Position numbers and translations under genes: made by a program
Source of the DNA: a bacterium
GTDB lineage: Bacteria; Patescibacteriota; UBA1384; XYA2-FULL-43-10; JAKAMI01
Length of the DNA stretch: 36,869 bases
Assembly (NCBI GenBank): GCA_021812945.1
Contig: JAKAMI010000008.1
Span: 1-36,869 of the forward strand
Direction: 5' to 3'
Part shown: piece by piece, positions 17,622 through 25,668 of the stretch
How the letters are laid out: each line of letters starts with the position of its first letter
Position numbering within the stretch: the stretch's first letter is position 1
Notes under the pieces: model-generated
The model's database searches: none
What the model saw: the letters and a program-made list of their open reading frames with translations, nothing else
What the model was told of the DNA's origin: nothing

Positions 17622-19052
17622 CTATTTGAAAAACTTCTCCGGATTAAGAACCCGCTGCTCGACATAAGCCCAGACAGCGTCTTTGTGGACTCGAACCTGC
17701 TTCATAGTGTCGCGATGACGAATAGTAACTTTGTTGTCGTTTAGGGTCTCGAAATCAACTGTAACGCAAAGCGGCGTGCCTATCTCGTCTTGGCGGCGAT
17801 AGCGCCGGCCAACCGAACCGGATTCGTCGTAGTAAGCCGACATACCACATTCCTGCAATTTTCGATAAATCTCTTTGGCTATTTCCGGCAACTTGTCCTT
17901 TTTAACCAAGGGGAAAACAGCTACTTTAATAGGCGCGATTCTCGGATTCAATCGCAACGTCACTTCACCTGCAGCCCGACCGTCGGAACCGTCCGATTCA
18001 TCGTACGCATCCACCAGGAAAGCGAGCATGGCTCTATCAACACCCAAGGAAGGCTCAACAACATAGGGAAGGTATTTCCGGCCTGTTTCTTCATCGAAAT
18101 ATTTAAGATCCTTTCCGGAAACTCTTTCATGTTGCTTGAGGTCAAAATCGGTTCTCTGAGCAATACCGCCAAGTTCGGACATTCCGAAAGGGAACTTGTA
18201 CTCTATGTCCGAGGTGCCGATGGAATAATGTGAAAGTTCCTCTTTTTCATGAGGCCTAATTCTCAGATTTTCTTTTTTAATCCCCAAATCGGTATAAAAC
18301 TTCTCCGAGAGTTCTACCCATTCTTGGTATGATTTTTCGGATTCTTCCTTGTTTGGTTTGATGAAATATTCAATCTCCATCTGCTCAAACTCTCGGGTAC
18401 GAAATATGAAGTTTCCCGGGGTTATCTCGTTGCGAAAGGCTTTGCCTATCTGGGCAATGCCGAAAGGCACTTTGACCCGTGTCGACTGGAGGATGTTTTG
18501 AAAATTGATGAAAATACCTTGAGCGGTTTCCGGCCGCAGGTATGCCACCGAAGAGGACTCTTCAACCGGACCAATGAAGGTCTTAAACATTAGATTAAAG
18601 TCCATGGCTTCGGTGAACTCATGCTCCCCGCCCTTAGAACATTTTAGCATTGATTTTTGTTCGGGTGATATTGAATCAAACCAAATTTTGAATTTTGATT
18701 TGTTATTTTGACTTTTGACTTTTAATTTTTGAATTTCTTCTACATGATCGTAGCGAAAACGATTGTGGCACTTCCTGCATTCAACCAGCGGGTCAGTAAA
18801 CGAAGCTAGATGCCCGCTGGCTTCCCAGACTTTGGGATTTTGAATCACAGCCGAATCGACCCCGACAATATCTTCTCTCGCGATAACAAATTTCTGCCAC
18901 CAAACCGATTTGAGGTTGTTTTTTAATTGTGTCCCCAGAGGACCATAGTCATAAACCGAGCCGGTTCCACCGTAAATCTCAGAAGATTGATACACAAAAC
19001 CCCGCCGCTTGCAAAGCGAGACAATCTTTTCCATGATGTTTTGATCAGCCAT
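17622..19052 (-). CDS. glyS: Glycyl-tRNA synthetase (alpha2 type)
   Basis: Class II motifs: RGFVYQSSEIYGG, YLRPETAQGIF, EPSLGVDRAMLAFL, GRRYRRQDEIGTPLCVTVD. Confidence 0.95.
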   Translation of the reverse strand: MADQNIMEKIVSLCKRRGFVYQSSEIYGGTGSVYDYGPLGTQLKNNLKSVWWQKFVIAREDIVGVDSAVIQNPKVWEASGHLASFTDPLVECRKCHNRFRYDHVEEIQKLKVKSQNNKSKFKIWFDSISPEQKSMLKCSKGGEHEFTEAMDFNLMFKTFIGPVEESSSVAYLRPETAQGIFINFQNILQSTRVKVPFGIAQIGKAFRNEITPGNFIFRTREFEQMEIEYFIKPNKEESEKSYQEWVELSEKFYTDLGIKKENLRIRPHEKEELSHYSIGTSDIEYKFPFGMSELGGIAQRTDFDLKQHERVSGKDLKYFDEETGRKYLPYVVEPSLGVDRAMLAFLVDAYDESDGSDGRAAGEVTLRLNPRIAPIKVAVFPLVKKDKLPEIAKEIYRKLQECGMSAYYDESGSVGRRYRRQDEIGTPLCVTVDFETLNDNKVTIRHRDTMKQVRVHKDAVWAYVEQRVLNPEKFFK

Positions 19053-19070
19053 AAATCCACCTGCCTGTCA

Positions 19071-19161
19071 TTCCGGACTTGATCCGGAATCTATGCAATT
19101 AATTTCTGGATCTCCGTATCAAGTACAGGGTAAACCCTGAACCAAGTTCAGGATGACGAGA
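19071..19161. repeat. GTCAT-ended palindromic repeat
   Basis: gtcattccggacttgatccggaatc…ctgaaccaagttcaggatgac. Confidence 0.6.
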
Positions 19162-19348
19162 AAATAATGTTTCCCATCCGAAATAACTTACTTAACTTTA
19201 CTACTTTCGCTCTCGATAATCAATAAGTTGATTTTTTAAGCAAGCAAAAGCTTGGACTACGGCGTAAATTGAGACCACGCTTTAGCGTGTTGATCCGCAA
19301 GCTAATGCCTGAGCGACAATGAAAACCGTAGACCAGACTTTAGGCTGT

Positions 19349-20083
19349 CTACAAACTTTTTAAAATCTTTTTCGATTTGGTTTCACGCTCGAGAATGTTG
19401 GTAGTGTATTTATCCAAGACGTTTTCCAATTCCAATAATGTTTCACTATCGACTTTCAGCCGGTCGACTAGCGAGATGTCGGACTCAATGATCAGACGAA
19501 AAATCTTAATTGTGTTGACCGAAATCTGGGGCAAACCGTACTTGGCACACTCGCCGCAGACGACTCCGCCATCTTGGTAGCTAAAATAGTTTTCACCGTT
19601 TAGAAGCTTCCGCCGGCATCTGACGCAATAATAAACTTGCGGGTTGTAACCCAAGCGGTCAAGGACTTTTAGTTCGTAAAACGGCAATAGGAACGGATTG
19701 TCGTCACCTTTACAGAGGCGAAATAAGGCCAAGCGGAGTATTTCAAAAAGATCGGAGTTCTTTTCCCCTTCTTCGGTCAGTTTATCGATCAGTTCGCCGA
19801 AATAATGCGCCTTGGTGAAATCCTCACAGCTTTTGGCCAAAACCGAAGCATCCTCGATCGTCACCGCCGAGGTTACAGTGTCGAGGGATTTACCTTCATG
19901 AAACTGAAAATCGACCAGAGAATACGGCTCAAGCTCTCCGGCCAGTTTGGAGTTGATACGGCGAATCCCTTTGGCTATGGCTTTCAGTTTGCCGCGATCT
20001 TTAGTGTAGACCGTTAGTATTTTATCGGCATCACCCAGATTCGACCGCTTGATGATGATGCCTTGAGTTTTTATAGTGGACAT
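19349..20083 (-). CDS. recO: DNA repair protein RecO
   Basis: TQGIIIKRSNLGDADKILTVYTKDRGKLKAIAKGIR; CVRCRRKL…CGEC zinc site. Confidence 0.9.
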   Translation of the reverse strand: MSTIKTQGIIIKRSNLGDADKILTVYTKDRGKLKAIAKGIRRINSKLAGELEPYSLVDFQFHEGKSLDTVTSAVTIEDASVLAKSCEDFTKAHYFGELIDKLTEEGEKNSDLFEILRLALFRLCKGDDNPFLLPFYELKVLDRLGYNPQVYYCVRCRRKLLNGENYFSYQDGGVVCGECAKYGLPQISVNTIKIFRLIIESDISLVDRLKVDSETLLELENVLDKYTTNILERETKSKKILKSL

Positions 20084-20112
20084 TGAAATGACACCTTAAC
20101 TCTATTGGACTC

Positions 20113-20493
20113 TTAACCCTTTATCTCCAGAAATTCCCTAATATCACCTAAAATCCCCCTTCGGGCAGATTCAAATAACTTCTTGTCATTTCCGGCATTT
20201 ATTTGACCGTCACTAACAAATTGTTCCATCACAAATCCGCAGCTGCCAAAAATCAATGATAAATTGTGCACATAATCGGCTCGCTTATTTCTCTCGGCAT
20301 CAGACATTTTATTGATAACTTCCAATGCTGCTTGGCTCATTATTTGCATCTGTCCTAATTCAGCGGTTCCGAACGCTTCTGTATCAGATACTCTTTGTGC
20401 GATCGGTCGCAATTCCGACATGATCGCATCAAATTTTTGAATCAACTGCTCATCCTCTGGGTTGATTCCACCTTCTACCGATCTGTTTTCCAT
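20113..20493 (-). CDS. Hypothetical protein (126 aa, mostly helical)
   Basis: Compact ORF between glmU-like and recO genes. Confidence 0.6.
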   Translation of the reverse strand: MENRSVEGGINPEDEQLIQKFDAIMSELRPIAQRVSDTEAFGTAELGQMQIMSQAALEVINKMSDAERNKRADYVHNLSLIFGSCGFVMEQFVSDGQINAGNDKKLFESARRGILGDIREFLEIKG

Positions 20494-21236
20494 TACTCCT
20501 CCAAATATTTTTCTACTTCCTTTAAGTGTTCTGGGTTGTTGATGCCGATGACTTGGCGCCAGTCGTCCACCGTCACCGACGAAATTTTTTTGCCTTGCTC
20601 TACCGCCAAACCGACCAAGTCGGTCAGGTAATATTCGCCTTGTGAGTTGTCGTTTTTTAGTTTTTCCAAGTTTTCAAATAGCCATTTGGTATTAAATATA
20701 TAAAAGCAAGGGTTACATTCTTTAATTTTCAATTGTTCAGGGGTACAGTCTTTTTGCTCGCAGCTTCCGATAATTTCGCCTTCTTGATTTCTGATAATTC
20801 GACCGAACGCGTAGCGCATCGGATCGTCGAAAAAGTTGGTCAGCATAGCTATAGTTGGTTGCTCTTTTTCATAGACATCGACTAGCTTTTTTATAGTATC
20901 CGGTTGGTAAAGCACGTGATCGCCGTAGTGGACCAGGGTAGCCTGATAATGATGCAATGCTTGATCCCTTGCCTGCGCCACCGCATGACCGGTTCCCAGC
21001 TGTTCGTCTTGAATTGCATACTTCATCTCGTCGCCAAAATATTCCATCACTTTTTCTTTTTGAAAACCGACGACCAAAATGATGTTGTCGACTCCGGCTT
21101 GATGCAAATGATCCACAGCATAACGGATCATCGGTTTACCCAAAACTTCGAACATCACCTTGGGGATACCGGCCTCAGCCGCTCCCATTCGTTTTCCTTG
21201 ACCGGCAGCCAAAACCACCGCGCATAGCTCTTTCAT
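20493..21236 (-). CDS. Sugar-nucleotidyltransferase (GlmU N-terminal-domain type)
   Basis: MKELCAVVLAAGQGKRMGAAEAGIPKVMFEVLGKPMI, GTGHAVAQA, GDHVLY; no C-terminal beta-helix. Confidence 0.88.
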   Translation of the reverse strand: MKELCAVVLAAGQGKRMGAAEAGIPKVMFEVLGKPMIRYAVDHLHQAGVDNIILVVGFQKEKVMEYFGDEMKYAIQDEQLGTGHAVAQARDQALHHYQATLVHYGDHVLYQPDTIKKLVDVYEKEQPTIAMLTNFFDDPMRYAFGRIIRNQEGEIIGSCEQKDCTPEQLKIKECNPCFYIFNTKWLFENLEKLKNDNSQGEYYLTDLVGLAVEQGKKISSVTVDDWRQVIGINNPEHLKEVEKYLEE

Positions 21237-21307
21237 GTTTTTCCCTTTTTCCCTTATTTTGTCCTCACAATCCCAATGTAACAAAAAAATCCCTCCTGTA
21301 CCAGTTC

Positions 21308-21344
21308 TTGTTTACTGTCCACCCGCCGGGTGGACAGTAAACAA
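21308..21344. terminator. Perfect 18-bp-arm palindrome with 1-nt centre
   Basis: TTGTTTACTGTCCACCCG-C-CGGGTGGACAGTAAACAA. Confidence 0.6.
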
Positions 21345-21412
21345 AACGACTCCCCCGCCCAAGTAGCTTGAGCGGAGGCACGGCGGTGCACGCTGTTCGC
21401 GGCACACTGGGC

Positions 21413-21667
21413 TCACTCCTCCTTTTTGACCGGGTAGTAAATGGTGGCGAGCTGACTGGAAGTGATCGAGACATCATCATGATCCTGGAGAACGGCACAC
21501 CAGTAGCAAACAACTACTTCTTCGCCAGGTTTCACTGTGATCGAACGGCCACCCCACAATGGGATCTTTTCCGCTTGTAAACGTCCTTCCAACAACTTCA
21601 CTCCTCCGGTCCGCTGACAGAGCGGGTATTGGCATTTGCGTTCTTGGTCACCATTCACGTAGCACAT
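21413..21667 (-). CDS. Small Cys-pair (zinc-ribbon-like) protein
   Basis: CQYPLC (CX4C) and CYWC (CX2C); SD GGGAGGACG before ATG. Confidence 0.65.
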   Translation of the reverse strand: MCYVNGDQERKCQYPLCQRTGGVKLLEGRLQAEKIPLWGGRSITVKPGEEVVVCYWCAVLQDHDDVSITSSQLATIYYPVKKEE

Positions 21668-21681
21668 GCTGTACGTCCTCC

Positions 21682-21903
21682 CTATCTGATGGGCCCGAAA
21701 CAGCCGCTTGGCTGTGAACGATACTTTACGCCTTCGATCGATATGACTGTCGTGGTCCCTTCCCCAGCACCCCTAATGATCTTTCGACATTTCGGGCACA
21801 ATGCAACATGGCCGCACAGAACCCACAACCATAGCTCCCACCCACGACTGGCTGTGACTTGAACCAGCTCGGTTCCACAATCCGGACACGTCTCTGTCTC
21901 CAT
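21682..21903 (-). CDS. Small zinc-ribbon protein
   Basis: METETCPDCGTELV…CGHVALCPKCRK; SD AAGGAAGG. Confidence 0.7.
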   Translation of the reverse strand: METETCPDCGTELVQVTASRGWELWLWVLCGHVALCPKCRKIIRGAGEGTTTVISIEGVKYRSQPSGCFGPIR

Positions 21904-22014
21904 TCTGGTACCTTCCTTTCGTTCTCCTTGCCGGTCGACGAGTTATTGACCCATCAACCCGCAGAAAAACAGTTTTTTCTCCTAATGGCCATCCGCCATT
22001 CCTTGTCATTCCCG

Positions 22015-22123
22015 CGTAGGCGGGAATCTACCCTATTGAATACTTATTATGTTGGATCCCCGATCGGGTCGGGGATGACTGCGTCAATTATTAGTGGATT
22101 CGCACGCCTCAAGTGGAAATGAC
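22015..22123. repeat. 109-bp element M2, inverted copy of M1
   Basis: Shares ATTGAATACTTATTATGTTGGATCCCCGATCGGGTCGGGGATGACTGCGTCAATTATTAGTGGATTC with reverse complement of 17041-17160. Confidence 0.88.
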
Positions 22124-22139
22124 ACAAATTTAAATGACT

Positions 22140-22166
22140 AAAAAACCCGCTTGCGGCGGGTGTTTT
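22140..22166. terminator. Hairpin AAAAACCCGC-ttgc-GGCGGGTGTTTT
   Basis: GC stem with flanking A/T tracts. Confidence 0.65.
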
Positions 22167-22309
22167 CTCAAATATTATCTAGAAAATATTATCTGGTACT
22201 TGAAAACAACCGGCCCGCTGTCGCGAGGTTAAAGTAGTAAAAGAAAAACCAGTTGTTAAGTTTTAAGTGATCCATCTACTTGACTTTAACAAAATTGCGC
22301 GTAAAAATC

Positions 22310-22338
22310 AAGACCCCGCACCTGAACTGGCGCGGGGC
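22310..22338 (-). terminator. Hairpin CCCCGC…GCGGGG
   Basis: gaccccgcacctgaactggcgcggggctc downstream of the 22482-22646 gene. Confidence 0.5.
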
Positions 22339-22481
22339 TCGACTTGATCTGCTCTCACCACTCGCTGTCATTGCGAGTGAGTCTGCAAGCGAGAAATCCC
22401 CTGCCTGGATTCCTAACTGCCAAGCGGATTCGAAAACGTTTCACGGTTCAACTCTGCCTTCTACTTGACGTAGCAGTACGG

Positions 22482-22646
22482 TTAGTCCGGAAGCTTCCAA
22501 CCCTCACTTCCGTTTTGCGGTTTACCGGCGCAGTAGGGGTTAACGCAAACCCAACGAGTCGGATAACCGAACATCTTGGGCCCGATGGAGCGCTCCCTAA
22601 GCTCTTGCTTGCAATGATGACACACCTTGACCCTCTGATTCGCCAT
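22482..22646 (-). CDS. 54-aa zinc-ribbon protein MANQRVKVCHHCKQELRERSIGPKMFGYPTRWVCVNPYCAGKPQNGSEGWKLPD
   Basis: Manual translation; CX2C + CX4C; SD GGAGG; missing from ORF track because of its size. Confidence 0.7.
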   Translation of the reverse strand: MANQRVKVCHHCKQELRERSIGPKMFGYPTRWVCVNPYCAGKPQNGSEGWKLPD

Positions 22647-22707
22647 GTCGCGCCTCCGAATAGGTTAGACATAGGGAAAGAACCTCGATATGGCATATCA
22701 TACAAAT

Positions 22708-22738
22708 AAAAAAACCGGCCACGGGGGCCAGCTGGTTC
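22708..22738 (-). terminator. Rho-independent terminator (minus strand)
   Basis: ACCAGCTGGCCCCCGTGGCCGGTTTTTTT. Confidence 0.7.
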
Positions 22739-22871
22739 ACAATCTTCAATATTAGTCTAATCAATTCCAAAACGGCTGGCCGCCATGCCCAGATTCTCCC
22801 CACCAGCTGATTTGATTGACAATCACACCTGCAACCATTGTGCTCTAATTACATTTACATATACATATTTT

Positions 22872-22942
22872 GTCATCCTGAACTTGTTTCAGGATCTTAC
22901 TATTTGGTGTCGGGATGCTGAAACAAGTTCAGCATGACACAT
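22872..22942. repeat. GTCAT-ended palindromic repeat
   Basis: ttgtcatcctgaacttgtttcaggatc…ctgaaacaagttcagcatgacac. Confidence 0.7.
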
Positions 22943-22992
22943 ATGAAATTCCTGGATTCCTGCCTGCGCGGGAATGACGATCCGAAAAAGGG

Positions 22993-23027
22993 TTTCTTTG
23001 GCCCCGGATAACGCCCCGGGGCCAAAG
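22993..23027. terminator. Hairpin TTTGGCCCCGG…CCGGGGCCAAA
   Basis: ctttggccccggataacgccccggggccaaag. Confidence 0.55.
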
Positions 23028-23039
23028 ACAGCTTCAGGG

Positions 23040-23222
23040 CTAACGACGACACTTAGAGGCGCCACAGTACCAGACTGTTTTGTATCCCCTCTCCTCTGGC
23101 ACTTGCCTAGATGACATCGGCTGCTGGCAGAGCGGGCACTTCTTCTTCGCTTCGACCGATGGAGCCGGTTTGACTCCGGAGTTTGGATGCTGGATACTAC
23201 CAACGTGAATCGACTGTCTCAT
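23040..23222 (-). CDS. 60-aa zinc-ribbon protein (…KKKCPLCQQPMSSRQVPEERGYKTVWYCGASKCRR)
   Basis: CX2C + CX4C; SD GGAGGG 5' of ATG at 23222. Confidence 0.68.
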   Translation of the reverse strand: MRQSIHVGSIQHPNSGVKPAPSVEAKKKCPLCQQPMSSRQVPEERGYKTVWYCGASKCRR

Positions 23223-23478
23223 TCTAGTCCCTCCATCGCCTGTCATGCGAACGGCTTAAGAGCTTTAAGCGGCTCGCAGACAAACAAAAACTGACCCTTT
23301 AGGCCAGCATTTTTTCTATCGTATAATGAAATCCAAACAAACCGGCCTAGAAGTCAGACATACATCGGAACCAATTATTTTGAAGTAAATCGTGTTTCAT
23401 TACTTTATTTATATCAAAGGATAATTTCTTTTGCAATAGTTTGTTTGATCGTTGGAATTTGGTTATTGGTTATTTTAT

Positions 23479-24141
23479 TCACTGATGGACTTTTGACCTC
23501 TCTGGAATTACTCCTTTGTGGCTCATAGAACCTGAAAGGATGGCGTTCTTGCCAACTATAGTCCCCGGATTGGTCACGGCGTGGCAACCGGTCTGACTTT
23601 CATCTCCAAGAATCACGCCGAATTTACGGAGACTAGTACCTACTAATTCATCATCAACTCTGATTTTCACTTCAGCGTCATCAAAACGTAAATTTCCAGT
23701 CACCGTGCCGGCACCCAAGTTGCAATTTTTCCCGATGATTGAATCTCCGACGTAGTTAAAATGAGGAGCTTTGGCGCCGTCTAACATTATCGTATTTTTC
23801 AGTTCCGAGGAGTTGCCGACCACGCAGTTATTGCTGATGATGACGTTTTCGCGGATGAAGGCCCCGGGACGGATTTCGCAGTTCTTGCCAATAATGACGT
23901 TGTTACCGATGAAAACATTTGGAAATATCTTTGTTCCTTCGCCGATGAAAATGTTGTTGCCCTCGCAACTTAAGTTTTTTGCCTCGGGGATCTGCTTCTC
24001 AATATCTCCGTTGTCGAATCGTTGCTCAATGTAAGACTTGATATTTTTCAGCGTCTCCCAAACCAGTTTATCTTCAAAAAACACCTCGCGATGGGCAAAA
24101 TTTGTAAGGTCAAAATACTCTTTTGGTAAAAACTTGTTCAT
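23479..24141 (-). CDS. Left-handed beta-helix acyltransferase (GlmU C-terminal-domain-like)
   Basis: Hexapeptide repeats (IFIGEGTKIFPNVFIGNNVIIGKNCEIRPGAFIREN…), HFNYVGDSIIGKNCNLGAGT, NPGTIVGKNAIL. Confidence 0.88.
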   Translation of the reverse strand: MNKFLPKEYFDLTNFAHREVFFEDKLVWETLKNIKSYIEQRFDNGDIEKQIPEAKNLSCEGNNIFIGEGTKIFPNVFIGNNVIIGKNCEIRPGAFIRENVIISNNCVVGNSSELKNTIMLDGAKAPHFNYVGDSIIGKNCNLGAGTVTGNLRFDDAEVKIRVDDELVGTSLRKFGVILGDESQTGCHAVTNPGTIVGKNAILSGSMSHKGVIPERSKVHQ

Positions 24142-24303
24142 ATTTCGTATTATACAGATGGTGCGGCGGGGCTACAAGCCAGCGACTCATAGCCCACGGC
24201 TCTTGACTTTCATGCACGTTTATCGAGAAGCTGTCGAGCTAGGATCATTATCGCATCTTGCGATCGTCGATGAACAACCTCTCCACTCAGGCTGTTCGAT
24301 CTA

Positions 24304-24480
24304 TCAGCGCCCAGCCAAACCGTGAGTTTTGACACCTCGCTCGGTTGTTTCCTCCCAGTGCACACATTTGGGACAGACATACAACCCGTCCGAGTTATAG
24401 ACGCCAGGGAGATGTTTCGGGATATTGTTCTTGCAGACCAAATACTTGACTATGTATTTCTGCAGATGAGCGAGTCTCAT
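24304..24480 (-). CDS. 58-aa small Cys protein (MRLAHLQKYIVKYLVCKNNIPKHLPGVYNSDGLYVCPKCVHWEETTERGVKTHGLAGR)
   Basis: SD GGGAGGGG; CPKC. Confidence 0.62.
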   Translation of the reverse strand: MRLAHLQKYIVKYLVCKNNIPKHLPGVYNSDGLYVCPKCVHWEETTERGVKTHGLAGR

Positions 24481-24557
24481 GTGCCCCTCCCGGTCGACAG
24501 GTTGTCTTCGATGCTGAAAATGTATCATAAATATTATTTTTTTAAAATAGGTGTTAT

Positions 24558-24594
24558 GAGCCGCCGTGATAGTTTCCCATCACGGCGGCTCCGG
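24558..24594. terminator. Hairpin GAGCCGCCGTGAT…ATCACGGCGGCTC
   Basis: 13-bp stem overlapping the stop of the 24580-24768 gene. Confidence 0.6.
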
Positions 24595-24768
24595 ATCATC
24601 TTCGGAATAGTGAGGATGCCTCCTCTCCCACTCGATTGCTGCTCGCTCTACCGCTTCGAGTCTGGTGCCTGCGAAGAACCTTGGAGCATTGAACCGTTCC
24701 GGACCCAGGATGGCAACCGCCCCGTCAGGTACCGAACGACAGATGATGACGCACTCATCGTCATCCAT
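24580..24768 (-). CDS. 62-aa acidic hypothetical protein (MDDDECVIICRSVPDGAVAILGPERFNAPRFF…)
   Basis: SD AGGAGG before ATG 24768. Confidence 0.62.
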   Translation of the reverse strand: MDDDECVIICRSVPDGAVAILGPERFNAPRFFAGTRLEAVERAAIEWERRHPHYSEDDPEPP

Positions 24769-24811
24769 TTCAGACCTCCTATCCCAACGCTCGTGCAAGA
24801 GCAGCGGCATT

Positions 24812-25216
24812 TTAGCCAGCTACCAAGTTAGTACCGTAGTCTTCAACCAACTCGGCCAGATGATCAGGCGAAGTCGGAGGTACTAAGGGCTTGAACTGCG
24901 AGGTCCCTGCTGGCGAACCCGCCGTCCAGTCAAGCCGAGGTGTAATGCGTGTCAGGACCACAGTCTCCTCATCGGGCTGGTCTGGGCGGGGGTATTGGTC
25001 AAAGCAACTGACCGCTAGTCTGCGCATTGTCCACTCGAGAGTGCCCGTGTTAATCTTGGTGGAAGAAATACACTCAACCTCGCCTGCTTCCCCAATGAGA
25101 TAGCAGTGCATGACCTGCGTTGCGAGCCTTCCAACCGCCTCTATGCCTACTTCGACAACCCGGTACTGCCTGATGCCAATGTGACTCAAAAACGTTAGAG
25201 CATATCGATCTGCCAT
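24812..25216 (-). CDS. Hypothetical protein (134 aa)
   Basis: SD GGGAGGAAGG before ATG; same style as neighbours. Confidence 0.65.
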   Translation of the reverse strand: MADRYALTFLSHIGIRQYRVVEVGIEAVGRLATQVMHCYLIGEAGEVECISSTKINTGTLEWTMRRLAVSCFDQYPRPDQPDEETVVLTRITPRLDWTAGSPAGTSQFKPLVPPTSPDHLAELVEDYGTNLVAG

Positions 25217-25298
25217 AGCCTTCCTCCCGTTGGTGTGATTGTGTCACATCTTGAGCTTAGGTCATATCCCAAGCACACCACGAGAGGCAAGATTGACC

Positions 25299-25332
25299 GG
25301 CGATGCCACCTACGAGGTGGCATCGCCGGTTG
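25299..25332. repeat. Hairpin CCGGCGATGCCACCT-acg-AGGTGGCATCGCCGG
   Basis: Perfect 15-bp stem. Confidence 0.8.
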
Positions 25333-25610
25333 TAATCAAAAAACTCCGCCGTAGCGGAGAATTTATTTTAAAGTGCGACTATTTCTTATCTAAAAACTTC
25401 TCCGCTTATGCGAGTTCAAGGTAAGGACTAGAAGTAGCAATGAGTCAATTCGTGATTTCATCGATTCTAATATATCAAAATAAAAAAGAATTGCAAGACC
25501 CCCCAGTACGGTTACCTACTTTAGCTACTTGACTCGGTCGGCATCATCACAGTAACCCCCACCTCGTGGGAGTCAAAGCCCCCGAGGTGAGTTTCGAGCA
25601 TAATTACTCT

Positions 25611-25668
25611 GATTTATGCCTAAAGACAGTCTTGCTAGGCGTGTGAAGACTGTCTTTAGGCATAAATC
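25611..25668. repeat. Perfect 23-bp stem abutting mutM stop
   Basis: GATTTATGCCTAAAGACAGTCTT-N12-AAGACTGTCTTTAGGCATAAATC. Confidence 0.9.

Noticed and set aside
22344-22709. Plus-strand 121-aa ORF and minus-strand ORFs 22448-22705 and 22597-22803
   Set aside because: They overlap the SD-led 54-aa zinc-ribbon gene (22482-22646) and terminator hairpins; that gene explains the region better.
22889-23203. 104-aa minus ORF containing FRIVIPAQAGIQEFHMCHAELVSASRHQ
   Set aside because: Translation of GTCAT-type palindromic repeats, overlapping the better supported 23040-23222 gene in another frame.
24322-24831. Plus-strand 169-aa ORF
   Set aside because: Antisense to two SD-preceded small genes and crosses the 24558-24594 hairpin; no SD or recognisable motif.
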